64,000 bases of DNA from Planococcus citri (taxonomy: Eukaryota > Arthropoda > Insecta > Hemiptera > Pseudococcidae): assembly GCF_950023065.1 (NCBI RefSeq), contig NC_088680.1, positions 15,550,559 through 15,614,558 of the forward strand. The letters are read 5' to 3'. Numbering within the stretch: the first letter of the stretch is position 1; each line of letters begins with the position of its first letter. A program made the translations under genes and the position numbers. Shown piece after piece: positions 1 through 10,639 of the stretch. Below the pieces are notes generated by a model that did not search any database, was not told the DNA's origin, and was given only the letters and a program-made list of their open reading frames with translations.

Positions 1-253
1 TTTTTTATTGGATTACCGAAAATTACAATAACATTTCAGGCAGCACAAATCAAAAATATACCTACTCGTTTACCTACTTATTTTGTTTTTTTTTGTCAAA
101 AATGTTGGTAACACTGGCACAAAAACACGTGAATGTCCTTGAACTTTAAAAATTTCCCATTTTGATTTTTCCGCGAGAAAACACACCGAAGATCGGAGCG
201 ATTTCGAATTTTCCAAGACTTTCTCATCATTTAACTGGACACAGATAGAAAAA

Positions 254-259
254 TTTATT
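254..259 (-). promoter_or_regulatory. Putative polyadenylation signal of the MDP-1 gene
   Basis: AATAAA on the minus strand, about 160 bases past the stop codon of the MDP-1 gene. The stretch between stop and signal is AT-rich and has no other recognisable feature. Confidence 0.5.
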
Positions 260-419
260 AAATAATTCGACTTAAATACATATCACAATTACAAAATTGA
301 GAAAATAGCGTATTTCAATACTCGATGTAGAAAAAAAAAACACAATATGAAAGAATGAAAACAAAACGAACGATTATTTTACGAATTAACATACACGATA
401 ATAGGAACTGAACCACGAA

Positions 420-1157
420 TCATTTCTTCTTCTTCGGGTTTAATATCGATAATATAAATTTAAACGAGATCTCTTCAGTTAACAGTACACAATTGACACC
501 GAGTTTCTGCACATCTCTGATGTTTCTACCATCGTTATCGAAGAATATGATATCTTTATAATCGACGTTGGATTTCGCCCTTAGTCTAGAAAAGAAAAAC
601 ATACCGCATTTCTAGAATATTTCACCAGTACATATCGAGTCGAATTGTGATCGAATCTCAATGACTTACACTGTGAAATGCTGAACTTTACTACCGGGAT
701 AGATTTCTTTATACCTAAAATAGTCTGCTATTCCGAACAACTGTAGAAGTTGATAAGAGCCGCAAATATTCTCTGCTCTGGATGCGATAGCTATGGTGTA
801 ATTCTTCTTCTTGAGAAAACTCAGTATTTTAAGTGTATCCGAATACAGATAACAAACACGGCCAAAGTTGTCCATTACAGCTCGATTTTGTCTGAAAGAA
901 ACACATTGAGTTTTATTATCACCATGATCCATAGTCTCTGCACGCTATTACAGCTACAGAAGTGGAAATACTTACTGGTTTGTGGAAAAAGGGGTAGCAC
1001 ATTCGTCTACGTGTAACGGCCATAACGTATAATCTACAAAATTCACATAGTTATCAAAACTTTACTCGAAACAACGTCGAATTACGTTCAAAATGAAACA
1101 CAAGGTTGAGGATACGATACCTAAATCGAACACAATAAGTTTTTCGTTGTAACTCAT
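420..1157 (-). CDS. Magnesium-dependent phosphatase 1 (MDP-1), HAD superfamily, four exons
   Basis: CDS is complement of 1121-1157, 976-1033, 670-891 and 585-420, giving 160 residues. All introns are GT-AG and the phases chain without a break. Family knowledge: MDP-1 is a small cytosolic HAD phosphatase acting on phosphotyrosine or protein-bound sugar phosphates with Mg2+. Visible motifs: FDLDYT at residues 10-15 (nucleophile D11, acid/base D13; this codon is split by intron 1), IAIASR at 65-70 (motif II Ser69), IYPGSK at 95-100 (motif III Lys100) and FFDNDGRNI at 120-128 (motif IV). The length is close to the usual single-domain size. The start was chosen because it sits just before the beta-strand carrying the nucleophile. 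Motif IV reads D-N-D where the family usually has D-D-E. The C-terminus is a short lysine run. Expression cannot be judged from sequence. Confidence 0.93.
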
Positions 1158-2190
1158 GAATACTACGTTGTGATGAACTCGATGGTGAAATAATATAAAA
1201 TATATGATTTTAGACGAACTGAACCGAACATAATCACTATTTTGAGCAGATATTCCGCTGAAAATGTTCTAAATTCGAACAATTCCGTTGAATATCAGTA
1301 GCCGAATTCAAAAACAAGTACTTGCAGGAATGTAAACAATAATAAACAATGTTGCCAACGTTATCAATAGTTGGGAACTTGGGAAAAAAGGAAAAAAAAA
1401 ACTATCTTCAAAATTAAAATTACCTACTTGACATTTTAATTTTTAATTGATCGTTGACCTTAAAATCAAAACCTAGTCTCACTCTCATGGTCTATAATCT
1501 AATGAGTCAAACCCTCAGAACTCAGAAGTTTAGATTAGGCGTACCTAGTTGGAGAACTTTCGCTAATCAAAGTTGAACTTTTCACCACCATCAAATTTCA
1601 GCAAAGTTCAAGGTGAACAGCTCAAAGCTCGAGTACCATGTCTTTTCGTGTTGAACATATAAATTGAAAGCTGAAACTTAAAAGCACTGAAAACTGTTAA
1701 GTGCTAGGTAAAGTATTTTGAAAATTTCAAGTAGGTAGGTAGTGGGTACCTTACTATAGTGCGTTTTTCAAAAATGAAAAAATCAAAATTTTACCAAATT
1801 GACCAAGAAAATTGAAATATGTAGCATTAATAGGTACCTTATTTTCAACCTGCAAAATTGATTCGAAACAATTTCAACCCGTTTTGACAGTTCTGGAGAC
1901 TCTAGCAGATTTTTGAAACTTGAAATTTCACGCTACACTCCAACTTAAGCACGCTATCAAGTCGACTACTGGTAGGTTCAAGTCATTTTGGAGACTCCAA
2001 CAACTTTTTTGGAAATTCTTGGAGCCTCCAGTTCATTTATGAAACTAGAAAGTAGATGAAAGTGGAACTATAACTATCTACGGATTCGCTTACAGCTCGG
2101 TACCTACCCCTGTAACTACAGATTACATTGCTGTATTGGATATTTGTACATGAGTCATGCATGGTAACTTGGCATGTAATTTACTAATTT
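1158..2190. other. Intergenic, MDP-1 upstream flank with scattered degenerate repeats
   Basis: No coding signal recognised. From about 1880 to 2050 there are degenerate copies of a dispersed motif, 'ggagactcca' with 'gaaacttgaaatttc' and 'caagtcgactactgg'. The same motif set recurs near 12740-12990 and 59560-59960. Confidence 0.5.
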
Positions 2191-2194
2191 CACT

Positions 2195-4285
2195 TCAAAT
2201 CAAATCCTGGTGACTTCTCGTGTATCAGTCACTGAGATTCGCCAGAAGTCACCAGGGAATAAAATATGACATTTCTATGATTTGGTGAATACTGGTGACT
2301 TCTGGTGAATCCATCACCGAGATTCACCAGAAGTCACAAGGTTTATAAAATCGCTCAAATATGGCCACTGCCTGGTGGATATGTCACCAAGAACTGCAAG
2401 AAGTCACCAGGATATAAAATAGGACTTCTCTATGATTTAGTGAATCCTGGTAACTTCTGGTGACAGATTCACCAGAATTCACCAGAAGTCACAAACAGCG
2501 TTTTTGACATTCTTTGTGGTGACTTTTAGTTTTATGATGAAAAAATCATGAGAATCTCCTCAGAACCATTGAAAACATTTTTGAGAGTCTGGTGAATCCT
2601 GGTGACTTCATGGTGAATCAGTCACCAAGATTCACCTGAAGTCACCAGGTTTATAAAATCGCTCAAATATGGCTACTGCTTGGTGGATATGTGACCAAGA
2701 AGTCACCAGGGTATTCAATATGACTTTTCTATGTTCTGGTGTATCCTGGTGACTTCTGGTGAATCAGTCACCAAGATTCACCAGAAGTCACCAGGCGTAT
2801 AAAATCGCTCAAATATGGCCAGTTGCCAGTTCCTGTTAAATTAGGCACCAAAAAGTCGGCAGGGTATAAAATATGACTTTTCTATGTTCTGGTGAATTCT
2901 GGTGAAGTAGTCACCAAGATTCACCAGAAGTCACCAGATGTATAGAATCGCTGAAATATGGCCAGTTCTTGTTAAATTTGGCAAGAAAAAGTCGCCAGTG
3001 TATAAAATAGGACTTACCGATGTTTTGGTGAATTTCGGTGGATCAGTCACCAAGATTCACCAGAAGCAGTGTTGCAAGAGTGGAGTAAGAGTAGGAGTAA
3101 GGAGTGCAAGGAGTGAGATTTTTGGAGGAGTATATGCTTGGAGTAAGAGCATTCCATGCTGTAGTGTGGAGCCATACTCCTATGCTGGAGTAGGTACTCC
3201 CACTCACTGTTTCAAAAAGGAGTAGGAGTGGAGTTGGAGTGTTGCTAAATCAAAACTCCTTACTCCTCTTTTTTCCCCAAATTTTGTGGCTAATTACATC
3301 AAAATGTTGCAATTACTCGCGTATTTTTAAGTTTTTAACTCTTATTTGGCTATTTTACCATTTTGCTCATTAGTTATTGCCAATTATGTTATTTGTTATT
3401 TTATTGATTATTGATATACTTTTACCATCTTACACCTTCACTTCACGAATAAGTATAATCAATCACTCAACATATGTAGTAGGAGCGTTGAAAGTTTGGT
3501 TGGAGTGAGTAAGGAGTGAGTATTATGAGTAAATTTTAAAACTAGGAGTGAAGAGTGGAGTTGGAGTATGGAGTATGATGAAAATGTTTGGAGTAAAAAC
3601 CACTCCTCCGGAGTGCTGAAACCAGCACTCTAGCAGCACTGACCAAAAGTCACCAAGTGTATAAAATTGCTGAAATATGGACAGTTCTTGTTGAATTTGG
3701 CACCAAAAAGTCGCCAGTGTATGAAATATGACTTTTCTATGTTCTGGTGAATTCTGGTGAATCAGTTACTGAGATTCGCCAGAAGTCACCAGGTGTATAA
3801 GATTCGCTCAATTATCGCCAGTTCTCTGGTAAATTTGGCCCAAAAAGTCGCCAGTGTATAAAATATGGCCTTTCTATTTTCTGGTGAATTCTGGTGAATC
3901 AGTCACCAAAATTCACCAGAAGTCACCAAGTGTATAAAATCGCTCAAATATGGCCAGTTCCTGTTAAATTGGGCACCAAAAAGTCGGCAGGGTATAAAAT
4001 ATGACTTTTCTATGTTCTGGTGTATCCTGGTGAATTTGTCACCAAGATTCACCAGAAGTCACCAAATGTAAGTATAGAATCGCTCAAACATGGTCAATTC
4101 TTGTTAAATTTGGCACGAAAAAGTCGCCAGTGTATGAAATATGACTTTTCTATGTTCTGGTGAATTCTGGTGAATCAGTCACCAAAATTCACCAGAAGTC
4201 ACCAAGTGTATAAAATCGCTCAAATATGGCCAGCTCTTGTTAAATTTGGCACAAAAAAGTCGCCAGTGTATGAAATAGGACTTTT
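2195..4285. repeat. CTGGTGA-type tandem array with internally palindromic units
   Basis: Units of about 200-240 bases contain 'ggtgacttctggtgaatc' then 'agtcaccaagattcaccag', so each unit carries an inverted core CTGGTGAATC...GATTCACCAG. The core is followed by a linker 'tataaaatcgctcaaatatgg' type segment and 'aaaaagtcgccagtgtat'. Roughly eight units are visible, diverged by several percent and split by the hAT-like insertion at 3067-3641. Related shorter sequence occurs at 29600-30090 and 46700-47120. Confidence 0.85.
3067..3641. mobile_element. Non-autonomous hAT-like element inserted in the CTGGTGA array
   Basis: Termini CAGTGTTGCAAGAGTG and, inverted, CAGTGCTGCTAGAGTG. Flanks are ACCAGAAG (3059-3066) and ACCAAAAG (3642-3649), an 8-bp TSD with one mismatch. 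This fits the hAT superfamily. The interior is rich in GGAGT/ACTCC words and has no transposase. The array unit resumes directly after the right end. Confidence 0.8.
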
Positions 4286-5091
4286 CAATGTTCCGGTACT
4301 ATGATGGAAAATTTTGAAAAAAATTCTGTTGAGAGGCCCATGCTTCCCCTATACATTCCACGTGGTACCAGAATTTTTTCCCCACTACTCATGGATACAG
4401 AATTTTTCGCCCAAAAACACGTTTTTTAGCTATATTGTCCAAGAGTGGTGGGTTGAGGTGCGGAAATTCCGTTCGAAAATTTTTTTGGGGGTACCCAACA
4501 ATAGTCTATCATAATTTTTCAAACCTGGGAACATGGCCATTTCGTCTATCTTACCTGGGAATACCTATCCTTTTGGCTACTGGGGTTGTTTCAGCACATA
4601 TGCTCTTTCGATCTAGTTCGGTTTTATTCCAATTGAACTTCAATTTGGTCCTACTAATTTCAAAAATTTGCCCCAAGCTTTAGAAAGACTCGACCACCAT
4701 CAGAAGGCCAAACGTTGAATGTAAACCTTTCAGTTTCAAACTCGAAATTTTAATTAAATTATGTATGTTTTATTTTTATACACCAGTATGGCTATAGGAT
4801 ATTTGCGCACACCTATTGTTTGAAAGAGAAAATTGCAGGACATTTGCCCACAGTTTTATAACGATAGGACGAGATATGATTAAATGGGATTTTTTTCGGA
4901 AAACAGGATATTTGCGCACAATGCTCATTTTATGTCAGGGGGTTTCCAAAATGTTGACGAAAATAACCACCCAACTACTAATCAAACCACCATTGATTGG
5001 TCTTCATTCTTCAACCCTCCCCAGTGATTGGTTGCGGGAGGGGGGGTGCTTGATTTTTCAAGTAACACACAACTGAATCATAATACATATA
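4286..5091. other. Non-coding stretch with 'aggatatttgcgcaca' words
   Basis: Short open frames here have no recognisable product. The motif GGATATTTGCGCACA appears near 4797 and 4907, a variant near 4837, and the inverted form GTGCGCAAATGTCC near 7884. An old composite element may therefore span 4797-7897 and host the next two insertions. I could not define its TSD. Confidence 0.35.
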
Positions 5092-5610
5092 CCGGGTGAC
5101 CGAAAAGTAGTTCCGGTACGGAAATGCTTGTCAAAAATTCCCTAATTAACTTATCTAAAAAATCCAAATTGCTATGTCACTCTTGGTCCATTACCGTTCA
5201 AACACCAACCATCTTTAAAAATTGCAATTGTTTTAAAATTTATGACGAGACAATAATTTACTCACTAATTTGAACACTGAAATCCGAATCATTGCCCCTT
5301 CAAATTTCAAGTTAGGCAAAAAGTTTATATGAGGTTTTTTGTTTCTTTCATCAACCTCTACCAGCTCCATGGACTACTTTTAAAATATTTCATCATTTTA
5401 AAATTTCCCGAAATTCGCTAAAATTTCACGTTTTTAAGTTGGCAGCCCTGCGTTCCAAAAACAAGCCTTGATTCGGAGGAAACGAAGACGTCGCGTGTGG
5501 AGCTCCTAAACGTACTGCATGTATGCAACCCTCCGAACTTCTCACTGTGCTTATTACTCTTTGAAACGAAAATACTGATTTTTTACTTCAACTATTTTTC
5601 GGTCACCCGG
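5092..5610. mobile_element. TIR element of about 519 bp, probably a MITE
   Basis: Terminal inverted repeats CCGGGTGACCGAAAAGTAGTT and CCGGGTGACCGAAAAATAGTT (inverted) differ at one position. Flanking 'ata' on both sides gives a TSD of 2-3 bp. No transposase is visible. Superfamily is uncertain; Tc1/mariner-like is possible. Confidence 0.75.
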
Positions 5611-5788
5611 ATATGATAAACGAATTTGGACGTGCGATATATCAAATAGTATGTTTTCGAGGTCACTGAATAAAAATAAGATGAACTTATTTTCTGGTTC
5701 TAACGCCTCAAAGCCACTCAGTGTCCCAAAAAGAGGTTCAAAATCTTGAAAAATTGTGAAAAGTTGTGTGATACTATGGAATGGTAGG

Positions 5789-7636
5789 CAGGGCCGGCGG
5801 AAGCCCAGGTGCAAGCGTGCGCTTGATTTTCACCAGGTGCAACGCACCTGGCGAAAATTTCAAAAAATAAACCTATTTTTTGTATACCTACAAATTTTAA
5901 AACAAATCAAAATCTCTCAAATTTAAAAATTAGGTATATAAATTAAAAAAAAAAAAAAATGGAATTTTTATTTCTGTTGCATACAAGTACATAGATTGTG
6001 CAGCGACCACTCTGTCATGTAAGGAAAAAGTAAAAAAAATATCCTGAATTTTGACAAAAAATTGGCGACGAAGTTTACTAAGAGGGAGATTACTCAGAAA
6101 ATCAGATCTTTAGTGTTAAAAAAATACTTATGTCTTTATACAAACCCCTTCTCAAAAAAAAGGGCCAAGACTGAATATGATGAATTGAATTATATTTTTT
6201 TGGTTACGTAAATAGGTATCCCTGTATTGTTGTATTGTTTTCAACAATTTGTTTCCTCAAAAATAATAAATTTTAAGCATTTTGGCGCTTTTAAAGTGAT
6301 GGATGAGAGGTCAGTTTTCATCATTGTATTCTTTTAAACATCATTCAATTCTTGTTGAAAATTGAATGGTTCCATCAGAAAAGGGCCTAACTTCAGTTAG
6401 GCCCTTTCATAATAAATCGCAAAAATGGATTCTACAGTGGAAATTACACCTACCACACTTCATTACATAGCGCAACCTATAGTCAGGCCGCCACAACTGA
6501 ATGCCAAAGTCGGACACCTCCGCCGATTTCTCACCAAATTGTCTCTGGGAGTCTGGTGGTTTGCGATAATTACTATGTTTTGCGCTTGATTTTCATAACT
6601 TATCAGTGGTACGCCATTTTTTACAGAAAAAAGTAACTTTTTCGTAATTTTTCAGTGATGCGGAATTTCTTAAGGAAAAAATAAATTTCTACAAAATAGT
6701 TGTTGAGAACGTTTAAATGACCTATTTTAACCCAACTTCGTTATAATGTTATAAAATATTGCCTTTTACATAATAAAATTACGCGATTCAGCACATTTTT
6801 TCATCGAAAAAGTAGGTTCACAAGAAAGGGCCTAATTGTCCACTTTGTATTTTCAGTGTTTTCTTTGTATTTTATTGCAGAAAAGTAAAAGTAAAGAATG
6901 AGTTTGAATCTTCAATGTATGCGGAATGAAAAAAAATAATAAGTTGCATGTTGTTCCAATATTTTCTATATGATATTCATATTCAAACTTTAAAATGCGT
7001 TTTTCTCGAATCGCCATCTTTTCAGTTAGGCCCTTTTCTGGTGGAACCATTCAATTGACCCTACATGTCCCTGCCGATTGAATTTTCTCAAACTTGGAAA
7101 AACCTATCGAATGAAATCTTATCTAATTGAGCAATTTTTTATATTTTTGGAACATGCCTCATGCATACTTGAAAAAGCTGTGAAAAAATTAAGTCGATCT
7201 CAAAAACCTGTCCATTTTGGAAGATAGAAAATTTGAAATTATATTTTGTATTGAATAATTCCAAAGGGGGAAAAACTGATTTTTTTAAAAGCAGTTGATT
7301 ATTGATTCAGAATATGTATTTGAATATTTCTAACCTTCAAAGACCTAATCATTTCAAGATGTTTCAAAAACTAACTAAAAATTAAGGAATCAATAGCTTT
7401 TTTTAGCTAAAAAAATCCGGACTTCAATTTGAAAAATCAATTCAATTGAAACATTTTCAGTTTTCTTTCCAGCTCTGCGTTTGTATAGACAATGCAGTGC
7501 TGATTGCTGCAATCTCACCACCTTTTTTTACCCCCCCCCCCCCCCCCCCCGCCGCAAAAAATTATTCACACTTTTCACCAAATTACAATAATTTAGAGTT
7601 TGCACCTGGCGGGAAATTGAAAAAGTGCCGGCCCTG
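5789..7636. mobile_element. Non-autonomous hAT-like element, 1848 bp
   Basis: Termini CAGGGCCGGC and GCCGGCCCTG are perfect 10-bp inverted repeats. They are flanked by an exact 8-bp TSD, ATGGTAGG, at 5781-5788 and 7637-7644. A subterminal CCAGGTGCAA is also inverted at the two ends. No transposase reading frame is visible. A run of 20 C residues sits at 7531-7550. It hosts a nested TIR element at 6360-7056. Confidence 0.88.
6360..7056. mobile_element. Nested TIR element with an extra perfect hairpin at one end
   Basis: The ends are 32-bp inverted repeats with one mismatch: AATTGAATGGTTCCATCAG at left and its inverted partner near 7056. Next to the left end, 6380-6407 is a perfect palindrome, AAAGGGCCTAACT-tc-AGTTAGGCCCTTT. 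No coding capacity. The TSD could not be fixed. Confidence 0.65.
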
Positions 7637-7639
7637 ATG

Positions 7640-8184
7640 GTAGGTATGTTTTCGAGGTTGCTGAGAACGAATATGAATGAACTTATTTTTTGGGTCCAAC
7701 CCCTCAATGTCCCTCTGTGCCCCAAAAAGGGAGCCACATTTTGAAAAGTCGAGTGATACCTATATCGAATGGTATGTTTTCGAGGTCGCTGAGTACGAAT
7801 ATCGACTTATTTTTTTTATTTTAATGCTCGCTTAAATAAAATATTTCTTCGTTTGGGAACTACTGACGAAAATTCATCAAGCGTGCGCAAATGTCCTTTT
7901 ACCACCAGTATATTACCTAGGTACAAAATTGTTCGGTTGGGACTGGTTGAATGCTGAATTTTAAAATTGAAAAATAAACTTGACCACTCGAAATACCAAT
8001 CAAGTCTAGTGATGTAGGCATTTTAATGGTGATATGAGAATATAACCAATTCATTTACGAAAATGTAGTGTTTAAAAAATTGTTGTATACTTCAGTTGAT
8101 TTTACCTCATACACTACACATTGTAACTATACTTACGTACTGCATAGTACGAGTATACATACATACATAGTAGGTAACTACATA
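7640..8184. other. Non-coding stretch between transposon insertions
   Basis: After the array remnant (to about 7790) I see only AT-rich sequence, the inverted 'gtgcgcaaatgtcc' word and GTAGGTAC-type motifs. No gene is supported. Confidence 0.4.
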
Positions 8185-8732
8185 CAGGGTGTCTTTTTTA
8201 TGACGCAACCCAGGGCAACACTGACACGCATGCGCAAAATACGTGGTAAGAAGCAGGTCTAACTAGTCAGCGGGAAGAAGGGAGATCATAGAAACACAAC
8301 CGGCGCGGCGGTATCGTTGGTGAGACGCTTCGGTAGTCGGTACACGAGTTGATACGCAACGTGGTGGGGATATGTTTACTGCAGAACAGCATTATTTTCG
8401 TTCTGTATCATATAAAAAAATTATTGAAAGGTTTCAAACCAAGTTTTTGGAAGTGAGGGTGTCAAATAATACTACAACTAAACGTTTGGTGGATAATTTT
8501 CGCGAAAAAAATTTCCAACGATTGAAGTCCTCATACAACGAATTACTGAAAAAATCAACGCTATCACTACAGATCAGCTAAAACTTGTATTTCAAAACTT
8601 TATGAAGCGGGTGGTTCTATGCAGAGGGCAGACGGCGTATCATTTCCAACAGTTTTTACAAGATTTCAAGTAGATATATGCGTTTTAAAAATTTTTAGTT
8701 TTTTTAGGTTGCGTCATAAAAAAGACACTCTG
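8185..8732 (+). mobile_element. Mariner-like element, internally deleted
   Basis: 26-bp terminal inverted repeats with one mismatch: CAGGGTGTCTTTTTTATGAC at left, and at right the inverted CAGAGTGTCTTTTTTATGAC. A TA dinucleotide flanks each side (8183-8184 and 8733-8734). At 548 bp it is less than half the size of an autonomous mariner. It keeps the N-terminal part of a coding region (separate entry). Confidence 0.87.
8372..8581 (+). pseudogene. Transposase N-terminal helix-turn-helix fragment
   Basis: A 69-residue frame with an opening FTAEQ, then ERFQTKF and NNTTTKRLVDNFREKN around residues 20-50. This resembles the DNA-binding N-terminal domain (DUF4817-like) found ahead of DDE transposase cores in arthropod genomes. 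The frame stops before any catalytic DDE/D residue. The following bases still read like diverged transposase ('STLSLQIS' then a stop), so this is a remnant of an internally deleted element, not a working gene. The family assignment is by motif recall and moderate. Confidence 0.6.
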
Positions 8733-9068
8733 TACATGTAGTTACTAGGTACCTTGAAGTAAATTCAATACGATGTGTAAACATTTTCGTCTTGTAAAAA
8801 TCAATGTATGCTCAAGTGTATCGCTTACGATCGAATAACAACTTGCAAAATCCGAACCACGGTATTACGTACATTATAATATGTACACAAACATGAAACA
8901 ATAATTTGTTCGCCTGGTGTGAGACTTCGACGTTAAGAAACGTGTGTGCGAATAAACAAATACCCAAACACACTATACAAACAATAACGACACGATTTTT
9001 CAAATTTGAGGAAAACAACTTGCGTACAAAATCGAAACCCTACACCTGTGGCGATCAATTTTTTCGAC
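8733..9068 (+). promoter_or_regulatory. Upstream region of secreted-protein paralogue 1, shared with paralogue 2
   Basis: The box at 9026-9058, beginning ACAAAATCGAAACCCTACAC and followed by CTGTGGC, matches 20581-20613 upstream of paralogue 2, which begins ACAAAATCCAAACGCTACAC. A weaker version lies near 31126 upstream of paralogue A. Both strong copies contain an E-box-like CANNTG within CACCTGTG/CACTTGTG. AT-rich TAAACA words (fork-head-like) occur in both upstream regions. Conservation is seen; any factor assignment is inference. Confidence 0.5.
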
Positions 9069-9075
9069 TATAAAA
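9069..9075 (+). promoter_or_regulatory. TATA box of secreted-protein paralogue 1
   Basis: TATAAAA, 174 bases before the ATG. The same heptamer precedes paralogues 2, A and C. Confidence 0.6.
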
Positions 9076-9242
9076 TGAGAAAACCCATACAGCTTTTTAA
9101 TCTAACCTAGTTGACTCGTCTCGTTTGGTCGTTTCATTCGGAACATATAGTAACAAGAGTTTTTCTAAGTCCATAGGCCATAATACGTAGGCTACTGTAC
9201 AAATTTTTTTCAAGACAGGATTCATTTTTTAAATATTCAATA

Positions 9243-10639
9243 ATGCATATTCGCGTTTTCATAACATGTTCACTCGTTTTTTCGGTGATATCGCTCGTGT
9301 ATGGCAAATCAACGATAAGAATTAATTCGAGTTATTTTGTTTCAATTAAGGGGTAAGTCGTCTTTCTACGGATACGAAAAAGAAGTTACTGAAAAATTTG
9401 CAAACTGTCAAAAACCTTGTACTCGTATATGTAAAACACACACATCATGCAGAAAATTTTGCTGCTGAATTGAAGTGAAAATTTGTTAGACTTTTCCACA
9501 ATCCTTACCTTTTACTCTCAAAATCGCGGCATGATATGACAGACAATTAAAAATTTGAAAAATACATTCTACACGAAGAGAAACAAATAAAAATGTCATT
9601 ACTAAAATCTTTGTTTTGAAAAAAATTTGAATCAAAACTGGTGACATTTTTCGTCAGCTTTCTAATCAGCGTCCCAAATTTTAAAATCAATTTTGGTGGT
9701 CAGAAAAGAAACGAAATCCAAAAAAATCCATTATTTATAGGCATACCTACCGAATAACCTTCACTTGATATACCTACTAAATTTCGTACCATTTGACTAA
9801 AAAATGTCCAAGTTCGAGTTAACATTATAATGAAAATGCTTCGGTATTTCGAAATCCCTCCTCCTTTCTTTGAAGAAGATCGAGATATTTATGTAATTTT
9901 CAAAATGTTTCAACAAATTTTTCAATGCCAATTTTTTCAATTTAGAAGTTTTTTCAAGACGTTCCGACAACTTTGACTCATTACAAAAGCACTTCCATAA
10001 CACTTTCAATTTCAGTAGAAATTAATATGTAGGTACCTCCACCTACGTACTGCGAAAACTATTCACTCACCCATAGATACATACCTATACATACATATAT
10101 ACCTACATACTTAATTTCTCAAGTTTCAAATATCTCATTTTATTTTTTTTATTTTTTTTTTAAATTAAAAACTCATTTAACTGAAGTGGATTTTCAATTT
10201 TTTTTTTTTTTTTTTTTTTAATAGTAAATTACCTACCTCAAGTGACTTGAGGTAATTTACTAATGTTGTTCCTCATTCGAGAAGAATTAAAGTTTTTTCA
10301 CAGGCGACGAGAGAATTCCACAACGAAAAATCAAAATGAACATAGGAAAATTTTTGAATTTCAAAATAATTAATACAGACATGTTACATGTTATTTTACA
10401 GAAGCGCGATTTGTGACTGGAGCGACGCAGACAAGGTAGCAGCCTGTAATTTGATACCAAATCTTTACAATCCTGAAGCCGAGTGCCAAAACACGAAAAT
10501 TCAATTCGTCGATACGACTGTTTCACATGATATTTTAATATGCACCGATGATGGTGGAAGTATCTGGGGTTGTGCTTACAACATGTATAATAATGCTGTA
10601 ATTACTGATTACGCTGCTTTTACACAGAGCTGTGAGTAA
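9243..10639 (+). CDS. Small secreted six-cysteine protein, paralogue 1 (unknown family)
   Basis: CDS joins 9243-9352 and 10402-10639 (115 residues) across a 1049-bp GT-AG intron in phase 2. Residues 1-21 form a signal peptide (basic start, hydrophobic core ITCSLVFSVISLVYG). The mature part is about 94 residues. Cysteines lie at 41, 52, 65, 84, 94 and 114, spacing C-x10-C-x12-C-x18-C-x9-C-x19-C, with TDDGG directly after the fourth. A KIQF strand follows the third cysteine and a TDY motif precedes the sixth. I do not recognise the family. The even cysteine number suggests three disulphides and an extracellular role. The downstream flank near 10780-10810 resembles the flank of paralogue 2. The intron holds a hairpin (10223-10261). 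It is the most diverged copy together with paralogue 2. Secreted effector, venom-type or antimicrobial roles are all possible; none is shown. Confidence 0.85.
10223..10261. repeat. Hairpin in the intron of paralogue 1
   Basis: AGTAAATTACCT...CAAGT and GACTTGAGGTAATTTACT form an imperfect inverted repeat (a 4-base bulge, ACCT) next to a long T run at about 10199-10219. Confidence 0.55.

Larger units (their letters stand above)
5640..7790. repeat. Tandem repeat of about 130 bp, interrupted by a hAT-like element
   Basis: The word 'ggtatgttttcgaggt' followed by 'cttattttttggg' and 'gtgccccaaaaag' starts near 5650, 7642 and 7770. The copies before 5788 and after 7644 are the two sides of one array split by the 1.85-kb insertion. 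Confidence 0.65.

Noticed and set aside
7531..7550. Run of 20 C as a functional G-quadruplex
   Set aside because: A pure homopolymer inside a MITE is more simply a slippage tract and is length-uncertain in assemblies.
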